From Hyphomicrobiales bacterium (lineage in GTDB: Bacteria; Pseudomonadota; Alphaproteobacteria; Rhizobiales; Rhizobiaceae), in contig UBXG01000015.1 in assembly GCA_900469475.1 (NCBI GenBank), forward strand, positions 1 through 64,000: 64,000 nucleotides of DNA. Direction: 5' to 3'. Position 1 is the stretch's first letter. Each line of letters starts with the position of its first letter. Under the pieces are notes generated by a model. The model worked only from the letters and a program-made list of their open reading frames with translations, was not told the DNA's origin and made no database searches. The translations under genes and the position numbers were made by a program. Positions 45,088 through 53,831 of the stretch are shown here, piece after piece.

Positions 45088-45132
45088 ATGTCCGAAATTC
45101 TTCCGTCGTGAGCCAACAAGGGGAAACTGCAC

Positions 45133-46431
45133 GTGAAAGAGATCCTGACCAATGGTGTTACACGCCGAAACCTTTTGAAGACGTCTGCCGCCGCGGCTCT
45201 GATCGGTGCGGTCAAAGCCACCTTCCCTTCCGGCGCCTTTGCGGCCACGGGCGGAGCTGAAGTGACGGGCGTCAAGCTCGGCTACATTGCCCTCACCGAC
45301 GCAGCGCCGTTGGTTATCGCCAAGGAAAAGGGCTTCTTCGAAAAACACGGCCTGCCCGATGTCGATGTCGCCAAGCAGGCGTCCTGGGGTGCGACGCGCG
45401 ACAACCTCGTGCTTGGTGGGGCGGCAAACGGCATCGACGGCGCCCATATTCTCTCGCCGCTCCCCTACCTGATGCACACAGGCAAGGTAACGCAGAACAA
45501 CCAGCCTGTGCCGATGGCGATCCTTGCACGCCTCAACTACGACAGCCAGGGCATTTCGGTTGCCAAGGAATATGCGGCAACGGGCGTCCAGCTTGATGCC
45601 TCCAAACTGAAGGCCGCCTTTGACGCGAAAAGAGCCGCGGGCAAGGAAATCAAGGCGGCCATGACCTTCCCCGGTGGCACGCATGATCTGTGGATGCGCT
45701 ATTGGCTGGCCGCCGGCGGCATCGATCCCGACAAGGATGTCTCGGCCATCGTCGTCCCGCCGCCGCAGATGGTGGCGAACATGAAGGTCGGCAACATGGA
45801 CGTCTTCTGTGTCGGCGAACCGTGGAACGAACAGCTCGTCAACCAGGGTATAGGCTTTACCGCCTGTACGACTGGCGAGATCTGGAAGGGCCACCCGGAG
45901 AAAGCTCTCGGCATGCGCGCCGACTGGATCGAAAAGAACCCGAAGGCGGCCAAAGCCCTGCTGATGGCCGTGATGGAAGCCCAGCAATGGTGCGACGGCA
46001 TGGACAACAAGGAGGAGATGGCGGCCGTTCTCGGCAAACGGCAATGGTTTAACGTGCCGCCGAAGGACGTGCTTGGCCGTTTGAAGGGCGACATCAACTA
46101 CGGCAACGGCCGCCTTGCCAAGGGCACAGATCTCTACATGAAGTTCTGGAAGGGTGGCGTGTCCTATCCATTCCAGAGCCACGATGCCTGGTTCATCACT
46201 GAAAATATCCGTTGGGGCAAGTTCGCGCCCAATACCGACATCAAGGCGCTAGTCGGGCAGGTAAACCGGCAGGATATCTGGCGAGATGCTGCCAAGGATC
46301 TCGGCGTTGCCGCCTCGGATGTTCCAGCATCGACCTCCCGCGGCAAGGAAATCTTCTTCGACGGCAAAGTCTTCGATCCGGAGAACCCCTCTGCCTATCT
46401 CGAAAGCCTCTTGATCAAGGTGGCATCATAA
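45133..46431 (+). CDS. nrtA: NrtA, nitrate ABC transporter binding protein
   Basis: A 432-residue nitrate-binding protein of the NrtA/CmpA family. The N-terminus is a twin-arginine signal (TRRNLLKTSAAAALIGAV, residues 9-26). Nitrate-site segments KLGYIALTDAAPLVIAKEKG, AMTFPGGTHDLWMRYWLAAG and FCVGEPWNEQ are present. GTG start follows AAGGGGAA. It exports to the periplasm folded and feeds NrtB/NrtC. Its stop overlaps the nrtB start (TAATG). Confidence 0.92.
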   Translation: MKEILTNGVTRRNLLKTSAAAALIGAVKATFPSGAFAATGGAEVTGVKLGYIALTDAAPLVIAKEKGFFEKHGLPDVDVAKQASWGATRDNLVLGGAANGIDGAHILSPLPYLMHTGKVTQNNQPVPMAILARLNYDSQGISVAKEYAATGVQLDASKLKAAFDAKRAAGKEIKAAMTFPGGTHDLWMRYWLAAGGIDPDKDVSAIVVPPPQMVANMKVGNMDVFCVGEPWNEQLVNQGIGFTACTTGEIWKGHPEKALGMRADWIEKNPKAAKALLMAVMEAQQWCDGMDNKEEMAAVLGKRQWFNVPPKDVLGRLKGDINYGNGRLAKGTDLYMKFWKGGVSYPFQSHDAWFITENIRWGKFAPNTDIKALVGQVNRQDIWRDAAKDLGVAASDVPASTSRGKEIFFDGKVFDPENPSAYLESLLIKVAS

Positions 46432-47324
46432 TGTCGGCTCTCGCACGCAAACACACACCCGGACCGACGGCGCCTGAAGCGCTCAAGGGCCAAGTCGTTA
46501 CCCTCTCAACTCGCCCCGCCCGCGGCATCGACATACGTCAAATCGGGCTTGCCATCCTGCGCAACACCCTGCCGCCTCTTGTGGTTCTGGTGCTTCTGCT
46601 CGGCACCTGGCAGCTGCTTTGCGAGCAGCCGGGTGCAAGCCTGCCGCCGCCATCGCAGGTCTGGCAGGAGAGTTATGACCTCATCATCAATCCGTTTTTT
46701 TATAATGGGCCGCAGGATATCGGGCTTGCCTGGCGCGTGCTCGTCTCCTTGCAACGCGTCGCCTATGGCTTCGGCCTTGCCGCTGTCGCCGGCGTATTGA
46801 CGGGCGCGCTGATCGGACAATCGGTCTGGGCGATGCGCGGCCTTGATCCGATCTTCCAGGTGTTGCGCACCGTGCCGCCGCTTGCGTGGCTGCCACTCTC
46901 TCTCGCCGCCTTCCAGAATTCCAATCCCTCGGCGATCTTCGTGATCTTCATCACCTCCATCTGGCCCGTCATCATCAACACCGCGACCGGCGTTCGCAAC
47001 ATTCCGCAGGATTATCGCAACGTCGCCAAGGTCCTGCGTCTCAACCAGATCGAATTCTTCTTCCGCATCATGGTGCCGGCGGCCGCTCCCTACATCTTCA
47101 CGGGTCTCCGCATCGGTGCCGGGCTTTCCTGGCTTGCGATCGTTGCTGCTGAAATGCTGACCGGCGGCGTCGGCATCGGCTTCTTCATCTGGGACGCGTG
47201 GAACTCGTCGCGCCTGCCCGACATCATCGTGGCGCTGGCCTATATCGGCATCACCGGCTTTGTCCTCGACCGTCTAGTCGCCGGCCTTGGCGCCGTCGTG
47301 ACCCGCGGCACGACTGGCAATTGA
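46431..47324 (+). CDS. nrtB: NrtB, nitrate ABC transporter permease
   Basis: A 297-residue membrane permease. The first helix (TLPPLVVLVLLLGTWQLL) follows a 40-residue cytoplasmic tail; GFGLAAVAGVLTGALIGQSV, RTVPPLAWLPLSLAAF and the EAA loop VLRLNQIEFFFRIMVPAAAP are typical of NrtB/SsuC proteins. Start overlaps the nrtA stop by one base and precedes nrtC by 10 bp. Confidence 0.92.
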   Translation: MSALARKHTPGPTAPEALKGQVVTLSTRPARGIDIRQIGLAILRNTLPPLVVLVLLLGTWQLLCEQPGASLPPPSQVWQESYDLIINPFFYNGPQDIGLAWRVLVSLQRVAYGFGLAAVAGVLTGALIGQSVWAMRGLDPIFQVLRTVPPLAWLPLSLAAFQNSNPSAIFVIFITSIWPVIINTATGVRNIPQDYRNVAKVLRLNQIEFFFRIMVPAAAPYIFTGLRIGAGLSWLAIVAAEMLTGGVGIGFFIWDAWNSSRLPDIIVALAYIGITGFVLDRLVAGLGAVVTRGTTGN

Positions 47325-47334
47325 GGAGAACAGG

Positions 47335-48132
47335 ATGAACGCCTATCTGAAGCTCGATCATATCGACAAGTATTTCGATCGCGGCGGCCAGCGCGCCGAG
47401 GTGCTGAAGGGCATCGAACTCGTGATCGACAAGGGGGAGTTCGTGTCGATCATCGGCCATTCCGGCTGCGGCAAGTCGACCCTGCTCAATCTCATTGCCG
47501 GCCTTACCCGGGTCTCGGCCGGTGCGGTGCTCCTTGAAAATCGTGAGGTCAACGAACCCGGCCCGGATCGCGCCGTGGTGTTTCAGAACCACAGCTTGCT
47601 GCCGTGGCTCAGTGTCTACGAAAACGTCAATCTTGCCGTCTCGAAAGTGTTTCGCGGCACGAAGTCCAAGGCCGAGCGCCATGACTGGGTGATGCGCAAC
47701 CTCGACCTCGTTCAGATGGCACATGCCAAGGACAAGCGTCCCGCGGAAATCTCCGGCGGTATGAAACAGCGCGTCGGCATCGCACGCGCACTTGCCATGC
47801 AGCCGAAGATCCTTTTGCTCGACGAACCCTTCGGGGCGCTGGATGCACTCACTCGCGCCCATCTGCAAGATGCGGTGATGGAAATCCACACCCGCCTCGG
47901 TAGCACGATGGTAATGATTACCCACGACGTCGATGAAGCCGTATTGCTCTCCGACCGCATCGTCATGATGACAAACGGCCCGGCCGCCCATATCGGCGAT
48001 ATCCTCGAAGTGCCGATCGCGCGGCCGCGCAACCGCATCGAGCTTGCGTCCGACAGAACCTACCTCAAATGCCGCGAGGCCGTGCTGAAGTTCCTCTACG
48101 AACGCCACCGCTTCGTTGAAGCCGCGGAGTGA
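47335..48132 (+). CDS. nrtC: Nitrate ABC transporter ATPase (NrtC/NrtD type)
   Basis: A 265-residue single-domain ATPase with Walker A GHSGCGKS (about 42-49), Q-loop FQNHSLLPWLSV, signature ISGGMKQRVGIA and Walker B LLLDEPFGALDA. Unlike cyanobacterial NrtC it has no C-terminal nitrate-binding extension, so it resembles NrtD and presumably acts as a homodimer. nirB follows after 4 bp. Confidence 0.92.
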   Translation: MNAYLKLDHIDKYFDRGGQRAEVLKGIELVIDKGEFVSIIGHSGCGKSTLLNLIAGLTRVSAGAVLLENREVNEPGPDRAVVFQNHSLLPWLSVYENVNLAVSKVFRGTKSKAERHDWVMRNLDLVQMAHAKDKRPAEISGGMKQRVGIARALAMQPKILLLDEPFGALDALTRAHLQDAVMEIHTRLGSTMVMITHDVDEAVLLSDRIVMMTNGPAAHIGDILEVPIARPRNRIELASDRTYLKCREAVLKFLYERHRFVEAAE

Positions 48133-48136
48133 CACC

Positions 48137-50587
48137 ATGACCCAGAAACTCGTCATCATCGGCAATGGCATGGCCCCAGGGCGTATGCTGGAGCACCTGC
48201 TGGAAAAAGCGCCGGATCTCTATCAGGTCACGATCTTCAATGCCGAACCGCGCGTCAATTATGACCGCATCATGCTGTCGCCGGTTCTCTCGGGCGAAAA
48301 GGACTTCGAGCAGATCATCATCCACGGCGACGGCTGGTACATCAAGCACGGCATCACGCTTTACAAGGGACACAAGATCGTCGCCATCGACCGGGTGGCA
48401 AAGACGGTCACCTCAGATCACGGCGTGACGGAGAGCTATGACAAGCTTGTCATAGCGACCGGCTCTGTCCCCTTCATCATTCCGGTTCCGGGCAAGGAGC
48501 TGCCTAGTGTCATCACCTATCGCGACCTCGACGACGTGCAGGCGATGCTGCTTGCGGCTCAGTCGCGCGAAAAGGCCGTTGTCATCGGCGGCGGCCTGCT
48601 CGGTCTCGAAGCCGCTGCCGGTCTCAGCCTGCGTGGTATGGATGTCACCGTTCTCCATGTGCAGCCGACGCTGATGGAACGTCAGCTTGATCCCGCTGCC
48701 GGCTATCTCCTGCAAAAGGCCGTCGAGGAGCGCGGCATCAAGGTCATCACCAAGGCCAACACCAAGGCGATCATCGGCGACGGCAAGGTCGAAGGGATCG
48801 AACTCGACGATGGACGCGTGATCCCTGCCACGCTCGTCGTCATGGCCGTCGGCATCCGTCCAAATGTCAGCCTTGCCAAGGAAGCCGGCATTGCCGTCAA
48901 CCGCGGCATCGTTGTCGATGACGGCATGCAGACCTCGGATGGCTCAATCATGGCGCTGGGCGAATGCGCCGAGGTCGGCGGCATGGTCTATGGCCTCGTC
49001 GCCCCCCTCTACGAAATGGCGCGTGTGGCCGCCTCGCATTTGGCCGGTGACACGAGCGCCGCCTTCGTGCACTCGGACACGCCGACGAAACTGAAAGTGA
49101 CCGGCATCGATCTGTTTTCGCTTGGCGACTTCGCCGATGGCGACGACCGCGAGGAGATCGTCCTGCGCGACGCGGCAGCCGGGGTCTACAAGCGCCTGGT
49201 CTTGAAGGACAACAGGATCATCGGCACCGTGCTTTACGGCGAGACGGCCGACGGCGCCTGGTTCAACGATCTGAAGAAGAAGGCGACCGATATCTCGCAG
49301 ATGCGCGAAACCCTGATTTTCGGCCAGGCCTATCAGGGAGGGTCGCCGCTGGACCCTATGGCGGCCGTTGCAGCCTTGCCGGATGATGTTGAGATCTGCG
49401 GCTGCAACGGCGTCTGCAAGGGCAAGATCACCTCAACCATATCAGCCAGGGGCCTGACATCGCTCGACGATGTGCGCGCTCACACGAAGGCTTCGGCTTC
49501 CTGCGGCTCCTGCACCGGCCTCGTCGAACAACTGATGTCGATCACCCTTGGCGATGCCTATAATCCCAAAGCCGTCCAGCCGATGTGCACCTGCACCGAA
49601 CTCGGCCACGACGATGTCAGAAGACTGATAAAAGCCAAGAGGTTGAAGACCATTCCTGCCGTTATGCAGGAGCTTGAATGGAAGACTTCCTGCGGCTGCG
49701 CCAAGTGCCGCCCGGCTGTGAACTATTACCTCGTCTGCGATTGGCCGGACGAATATGCAGACGACTATCAGTCGCGGTTCATCAATGAACGCGTGCATGC
49801 CAACATCCAGAAGGACGGCACCTATTCCGTGGTGCCGCGAATGTGGGGCGGAGTTACCAGTTCGAACGAGCTGCGGGCGATTGCCGACGTCGTCGACAAG
49901 TTCGAGATCCCGATGGTGAAGGTGACCGGCGGTCAGCGCATCGACCTTCTCGGCGTGCAGAAGGAGGATCTACCCGCCGTCTGGGCCGATCTCGGCAAGG
50001 CCGGCTTCATCTCTGGGCAAGCCTATGCCAAGGGCCTGCGCACGGTAAAGACATGCGTCGGCTCGGACTGGTGCCGTTTCGGCACGCAGGATTCGACGGG
50101 CCTCGGCATCCGCATCGAGAAATTCATGTGGGGCTCGTGGACGCCGGCAAAACTCAAGATGGCCGTCTCCGGCTGTCCGCGAAATTGTGCCGAGGCGACT
50201 TGCAAGGATATCGGCGTCATCTGCGTCGACAGTGGCTTTGAAATCCATTTCGCTGGCGCTGCCGGCCTCGACATCAAGGGCACGGAAGTCCTGGGCCTCG
50301 TCAAGACAGAGGACGAGGCGCTCGAACACATCGTGGCGTTGACGCAGATGTATCGCGAACAGGGCCGCTATCTCGAACGCATCTACAAATGGGCCAAGCG
50401 CATCGGTCTCGACGAGATCCGCCGCCAGATCATGCAGGATCATGAAAAGCGCAAGGCATATTACGAGCGCTTCGTCTTCAGCCAGAAGTTCGCACAGGTC
50501 GATCCCTGGTCGGAGCGCGTCTCCGGTAAGGACAAGCATGAGTTCAAACCGATGGCGACCGTCGGCTTCCCGCAGGCCGCCGAGTGA
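48137..50587 (+). CDS. nirB: NirB, assimilatory nitrite reductase large subunit
   Basis: An 816-residue NAD(P)H-dependent nitrite reductase subunit converting nitrite to ammonium with six electrons in the cytoplasm. The N-terminal FAD/NAD domain begins LVIIGNGMAPGRMLEHLL and has VVIGGGLLGLEAAAGLSLRG near 150. A BFD-type 2Fe-2S site follows (CGCNGVCKG near 420 and CGSCTG). The siroheme-4Fe-4S ligands are TCVGSDWCRFG (near 639) and GCPRNCAEATC (near 679). Start 48137 follows GGAGTGA. Confidence 0.95.
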   Translation: MTQKLVIIGNGMAPGRMLEHLLEKAPDLYQVTIFNAEPRVNYDRIMLSPVLSGEKDFEQIIIHGDGWYIKHGITLYKGHKIVAIDRVAKTVTSDHGVTESYDKLVIATGSVPFIIPVPGKELPSVITYRDLDDVQAMLLAAQSREKAVVIGGGLLGLEAAAGLSLRGMDVTVLHVQPTLMERQLDPAAGYLLQKAVEERGIKVITKANTKAIIGDGKVEGIELDDGRVIPATLVVMAVGIRPNVSLAKEAGIAVNRGIVVDDGMQTSDGSIMALGECAEVGGMVYGLVAPLYEMARVAASHLAGDTSAAFVHSDTPTKLKVTGIDLFSLGDFADGDDREEIVLRDAAAGVYKRLVLKDNRIIGTVLYGETADGAWFNDLKKKATDISQMRETLIFGQAYQGGSPLDPMAAVAALPDDVEICGCNGVCKGKITSTISARGLTSLDDVRAHTKASASCGSCTGLVEQLMSITLGDAYNPKAVQPMCTCTELGHDDVRRLIKAKRLKTIPAVMQELEWKTSCGCAKCRPAVNYYLVCDWPDEYADDYQSRFINERVHANIQKDGTYSVVPRMWGGVTSSNELRAIADVVDKFEIPMVKVTGGQRIDLLGVQKEDLPAVWADLGKAGFISGQAYAKGLRTVKTCVGSDWCRFGTQDSTGLGIRIEKFMWGSWTPAKLKMAVSGCPRNCAEATCKDIGVICVDSGFEIHFAGAAGLDIKGTEVLGLVKTEDEALEHIVALTQMYREQGRYLERIYKWAKRIGLDEIRRQIMQDHEKRKAYYERFVFSQKFAQVDPWSERVSGKDKHEFKPMATVGFPQAAE

Positions 50588-50597
50588 GGAGATGGAT

Positions 50598-50927
50598 ATG
50601 AACTGGATTGAAATTGGCGACATCTCCGACATCCCTCCTCGGGGCGCACGCTGCGTGAAAACCCCGCAGGGCAAGATCGCCGTGTTCCGGACCGCCGAGA
50701 ACGAGGTCTTCGCCATCGAGGATCACTGCCCACACAAAGGCGGCCCGCTCTCCCAGGGCATCGTTCACGGCAAAGCCGTGACCTGCCCGCTGCACAACTG
50801 GGTGATCTCGCTCGAAACCGGCAAGGCGCTTGGAGCCGATGAGGGCGAGGTGCGGACCATTCCCGTCCGCAATGAGAACGGAGTGCTGTCGATCGCTCTC
50901 GAAAGCATGATGATGGCGGCGGAGTAG
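50598..50927 (+). CDS. nirD: NirD, nitrite reductase small subunit (Rieske-like)
   Basis: A 109-residue Rieske-fold partner of NirB. The C-x-H and C-x2-H ligands are partly kept as EDHCPHKGGPLSQG (C-P-H) and VTCPLHNWVISLETGKAL (C-P-L-H), but the first pair lacks the standard Cys-x-His (IEDHCPH), so cluster binding is uncertain, as in other NirD proteins. Start 50598 lies six bases after GAGGAG; the ATG at 50592 abuts it. Confidence 0.9.
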   Translation: MNWIEIGDISDIPPRGARCVKTPQGKIAVFRTAENEVFAIEDHCPHKGGPLSQGIVHGKAVTCPLHNWVISLETGKALGADEGEVRTIPVRNENGVLSIALESMMMAAE

Positions 50928-50970
50928 GTCATGTCCGTGTGTGTGGCGATATCCTCCTCTATCCATTCGA

Positions 50971-51111
50971 GACATCCCCCCCTTAAGGGAGGAGATCGAT
51001 TTGAGTTTGCTACGCCCCGTTTGGACAAGAAAGTGTCTATCGTTCTTGTCCAGTGGGTGGAGACCAGTGGCATGGCGAGCTCTCGATCCCTCCCCTTGAG
51101 GGGGAGATGTC
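50971..51111. repeat. Palindromic intergenic element between nirD and nasA
   Basis: The outer arms GACATCCCCCCCTTAAGGGA (50971-50990) and CCCTCCCCTTGAGGGGGAGA near 51088-51108 are inverted copies of each other, and an inner perfect 10-bp stem TGGACAAGAA / TTCTTGTCCA lies at 51022-51052. The whole 141 bp can fold into a long hairpin. It resembles the palindromic intergenic repeats of rhizobia (RIME-like). As RNA it could affect stability or termination between the two genes. No other copy was noticed in this window. Confidence 0.75.
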
Positions 51112-51176
51112 AATGAAGCTGCGAGACGGGCGCGCAAACCATCAGCGACTAAGCATAAGCATCGGGGAGACCATGG

Positions 51177-53831
51177 GTGTCCATTGAAACCAAAACCACC
51201 TGCCCCTATTGCGGCGTCGGCTGCGGCGTCATCGCCAGGGTCGATGATGATGGCAAGGTTTCCGTCAAAGGCGATCCGGAGCATCCGGCCAATTTCGGCC
51301 GGCTCTGTTCCAAGGGCTCGGCGCTGGCCGAAACGATCGATCTCGATGGCCGTGTCCTCTATCCGGAAATCCACACCCAGCGTGCAAGCTGGAACGACGC
51401 GCTCGATCTCGTGGCCTCAAAGTTCCGCGAAGCCGTCGATGAGCATGGGCCGGACTCGGTCGCCTTCTATGTCTCCGGTCAATGCCTGACGGAAGACTAT
51501 TATGTCGCCAACAAGCTGATGAAAGGCTTTATCGGCTCGGCCAATATCGACACGAATTCACGGCTTTGCATGGCCTCCTCCGTCGCTGGTCATCGCCGCG
51601 CCTTCGGTTCGGACACGGTGCCGGGCACTTACGAGGATCTCGAACTTGCTGACTTGATCGTCCTCGTTGGTTCGAACCTCGCATGGTGCCATCCGGTGCT
51701 CAACCAAAGGATTGAAGCGGCGAGACAAAGCCGGCCGGACATGAAAATTGTCACGATTGACCCGCGACGCTCGGTCAGCGCCGATCTCGCGGACATGCAT
51801 TTGATGATCAAAAGCGACGGCGATGTTGCCCTCTTCAATGGGTTGTTTGCCCATCTCGCGGGAACGTCGGCTTTCGACCACGGCTACGTATTGGCGCATA
51901 CGATCGGCTTTAACAGTGCGCTGGAAGCGGCACAAACCGGCAGCAGGTTGGATATCTCGGAGGAAACAGGTCTATCACCTGCCGAACTACATGCCTTTTA
52001 TCGTCTGTTCGAAACGACGGAAAAGGTGGTGACTTGCTACAGCCAGGGCGTCAACCAATCCTCCACTGGCACGGACAAGGTCAACGCGATCATCAATTGT
52101 CATCTCGCCACCGGCCGCATCGGCCGGCCCGGCATGGGACCGTTCTCGCTGACCGGACAGCCGAACGCCATGGGCGGACGCGAAGTCGGTGGGCTCGCCA
52201 ACATGCTGGCAGCGCATATGAATATTGAGGATGAAACCGCCCGCGACCGCGTGCAGCGCTTCTGGAACTCGCCAACCATTGCAGCAAGACCTGGTCTCAA
52301 GGCGGTCGACATGTTCGAGGCCGTGGCGGACGGGCGCATCAAGGCGCTGTGGATTATGGCGACCAACCCGGTCGTTTCGATGCCGGATGCCGACCGGGTG
52401 CGTGAAGCCATCCGCAACTGCCCTTTCGTCGTCGTTTCCGATATCCAAAAGAACACCGACACCGCCGCACTCGCCCATGTTCTATTGCCAGCCGCCGGCT
52501 GGGGTGAGAAGGACGGAACCGTCACCAACTCCGAGCGGCGCATTTCCCGCCAGCGCAATTTCCTGGATCCGCCCGGCGACGCTAAGCCCGACTGGTGGCA
52601 TATGGCCGAAGTTGCCAAGCGGATGGGCTTCAACGGCTTCGAATACGACAGTCCCGCCAAGATCTTCGCCGAACACGCGGCTCTTTCTGGATTCGAAAAT
52701 GACGGCATGCGCGACTTTGACATAGGCGCGAAAGCCGATATCTCACCTGAAGATTTCGAGACTATGTCACCGTTCCAATGGCCGCATCGCAACGGCACCC
52801 CCGAACGCGCCACGCGGTTCTTCGCCGATGGTGCATTCTACACGCCGGACCGCAAGGCCAGGTTCATCCCCGTGAAATCCGAGCGCGATGCTCGTACGAG
52901 CAAGGATACACCCTTCATTCTCAACACCGGCCGCATTCGCGACCAGTGGCATACGATGACGCGCACCGGCAAGGCGGCGCGGCTCTCATCGCATCTCGCC
53001 GAACCTTTCGCCGAAATCAACCCGGCGGACGCCGCGGAATTCGGTATCGACAAGGCAGGCTTGGTGCGGGTGGAAAATACCTTCGGTTCCGTGGTGCTGC
53101 GCGCATTGCTCACCGAGCGACAGCCACGCGGCGGCGTCTTCGTGCCGATGCATTGGAATGACGAATATTCGGCGAATGCGCGCGTGGCCGCTTTGCTAGC
53201 ACCACGCACGGACCCCATCTCCGGCCAGCCTGCGCTTAAGAACATCGGCGTCAAGCTGCAGCCAGCCAAAATTGCGTATTACGGTTTCGCAGTCGCCGCC
53301 TCCCGCCCCGCACGATTTGAGGCGCCGTATTGGGCAATCGCGAAGACTGAGGCCGGCTGGCGAATGGAATTCGGCTTCGACAAGGAGCCTGACGATATCG
53401 AAACGTGGTGTCGCGATACGTTCGGACTTTTTGATCGTGGCGAGCATCTCGCCTATGTCGACAACCCGACGCGGCAGCAACGTCACGGCTTCTTCGATGG
53501 AGATCGACTGTTGCTCGTCTTTTACGCCGCACCCGAACCGGTCGCCGTATCGCGTGACTGGGCCGTCAAGCAACTCAGCACACCACTAGAAACTGCGCGG
53601 ACGCGCTTTGCGGTGCTCGCCGGTCGGCCGGGTGCCGATCAGATGGATCCTGGCGCAACCGTGTGCTCCTGTTTTTCGGTTGGCTTCAAGCAGATCGTAG
53701 GCGCCGTCGCGGGCGGTTGTCACACAGTCGAAGCTATCGGCAAACAGCTCAATGCCGGAACCAATTGCGGCTCTTGCCGCATGGAAATCAAAGGGATTAT
53801 CGATGGTTGCCCCCGTCAAGCCGTGGAATGA
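51177..53831 (+). CDS. nasA: NasA, assimilatory nitrate reductase catalytic subunit
   Basis: An 884-residue molybdenum bis-MGD nitrate reductase acting in the cytoplasm. The N-terminal 4Fe-4S site is CPYCGVGCGV with GRLCSKG (Cys 9, 12, 16 and about 44); IDTNSRLCMASSVAGHRRAF carries the molybdenum Cys region. An extra C-terminal BFD-like 2Fe-2S domain (VCSCFSVGFKQIVGAVAGGC, then CGSCRMEIKGII) is as in Klebsiella NasA. No NasB/NasC electron-donor gene is next to it. GTG start follows GGGGAGA, and it overlaps cysG by 29 bp. Confidence 0.93.
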   Translation: MSIETKTTCPYCGVGCGVIARVDDDGKVSVKGDPEHPANFGRLCSKGSALAETIDLDGRVLYPEIHTQRASWNDALDLVASKFREAVDEHGPDSVAFYVSGQCLTEDYYVANKLMKGFIGSANIDTNSRLCMASSVAGHRRAFGSDTVPGTYEDLELADLIVLVGSNLAWCHPVLNQRIEAARQSRPDMKIVTIDPRRSVSADLADMHLMIKSDGDVALFNGLFAHLAGTSAFDHGYVLAHTIGFNSALEAAQTGSRLDISEETGLSPAELHAFYRLFETTEKVVTCYSQGVNQSSTGTDKVNAIINCHLATGRIGRPGMGPFSLTGQPNAMGGREVGGLANMLAAHMNIEDETARDRVQRFWNSPTIAARPGLKAVDMFEAVADGRIKALWIMATNPVVSMPDADRVREAIRNCPFVVVSDIQKNTDTAALAHVLLPAAGWGEKDGTVTNSERRISRQRNFLDPPGDAKPDWWHMAEVAKRMGFNGFEYDSPAKIFAEHAALSGFENDGMRDFDIGAKADISPEDFETMSPFQWPHRNGTPERATRFFADGAFYTPDRKARFIPVKSERDARTSKDTPFILNTGRIRDQWHTMTRTGKAARLSSHLAEPFAEINPADAAEFGIDKAGLVRVENTFGSVVLRALLTERQPRGGVFVPMHWNDEYSANARVAALLAPRTDPISGQPALKNIGVKLQPAKIAYYGFAVAASRPARFEAPYWAIAKTEAGWRMEFGFDKEPDDIETWCRDTFGLFDRGEHLAYVDNPTRQQRHGFFDGDRLLLVFYAAPEPVAVSRDWAVKQLSTPLETARTRFAVLAGRPGADQMDPGATVCSCFSVGFKQIVGAVAGGCHTVEAIGKQLNAGTNCGSCRMEIKGIIDGCPRQAVE

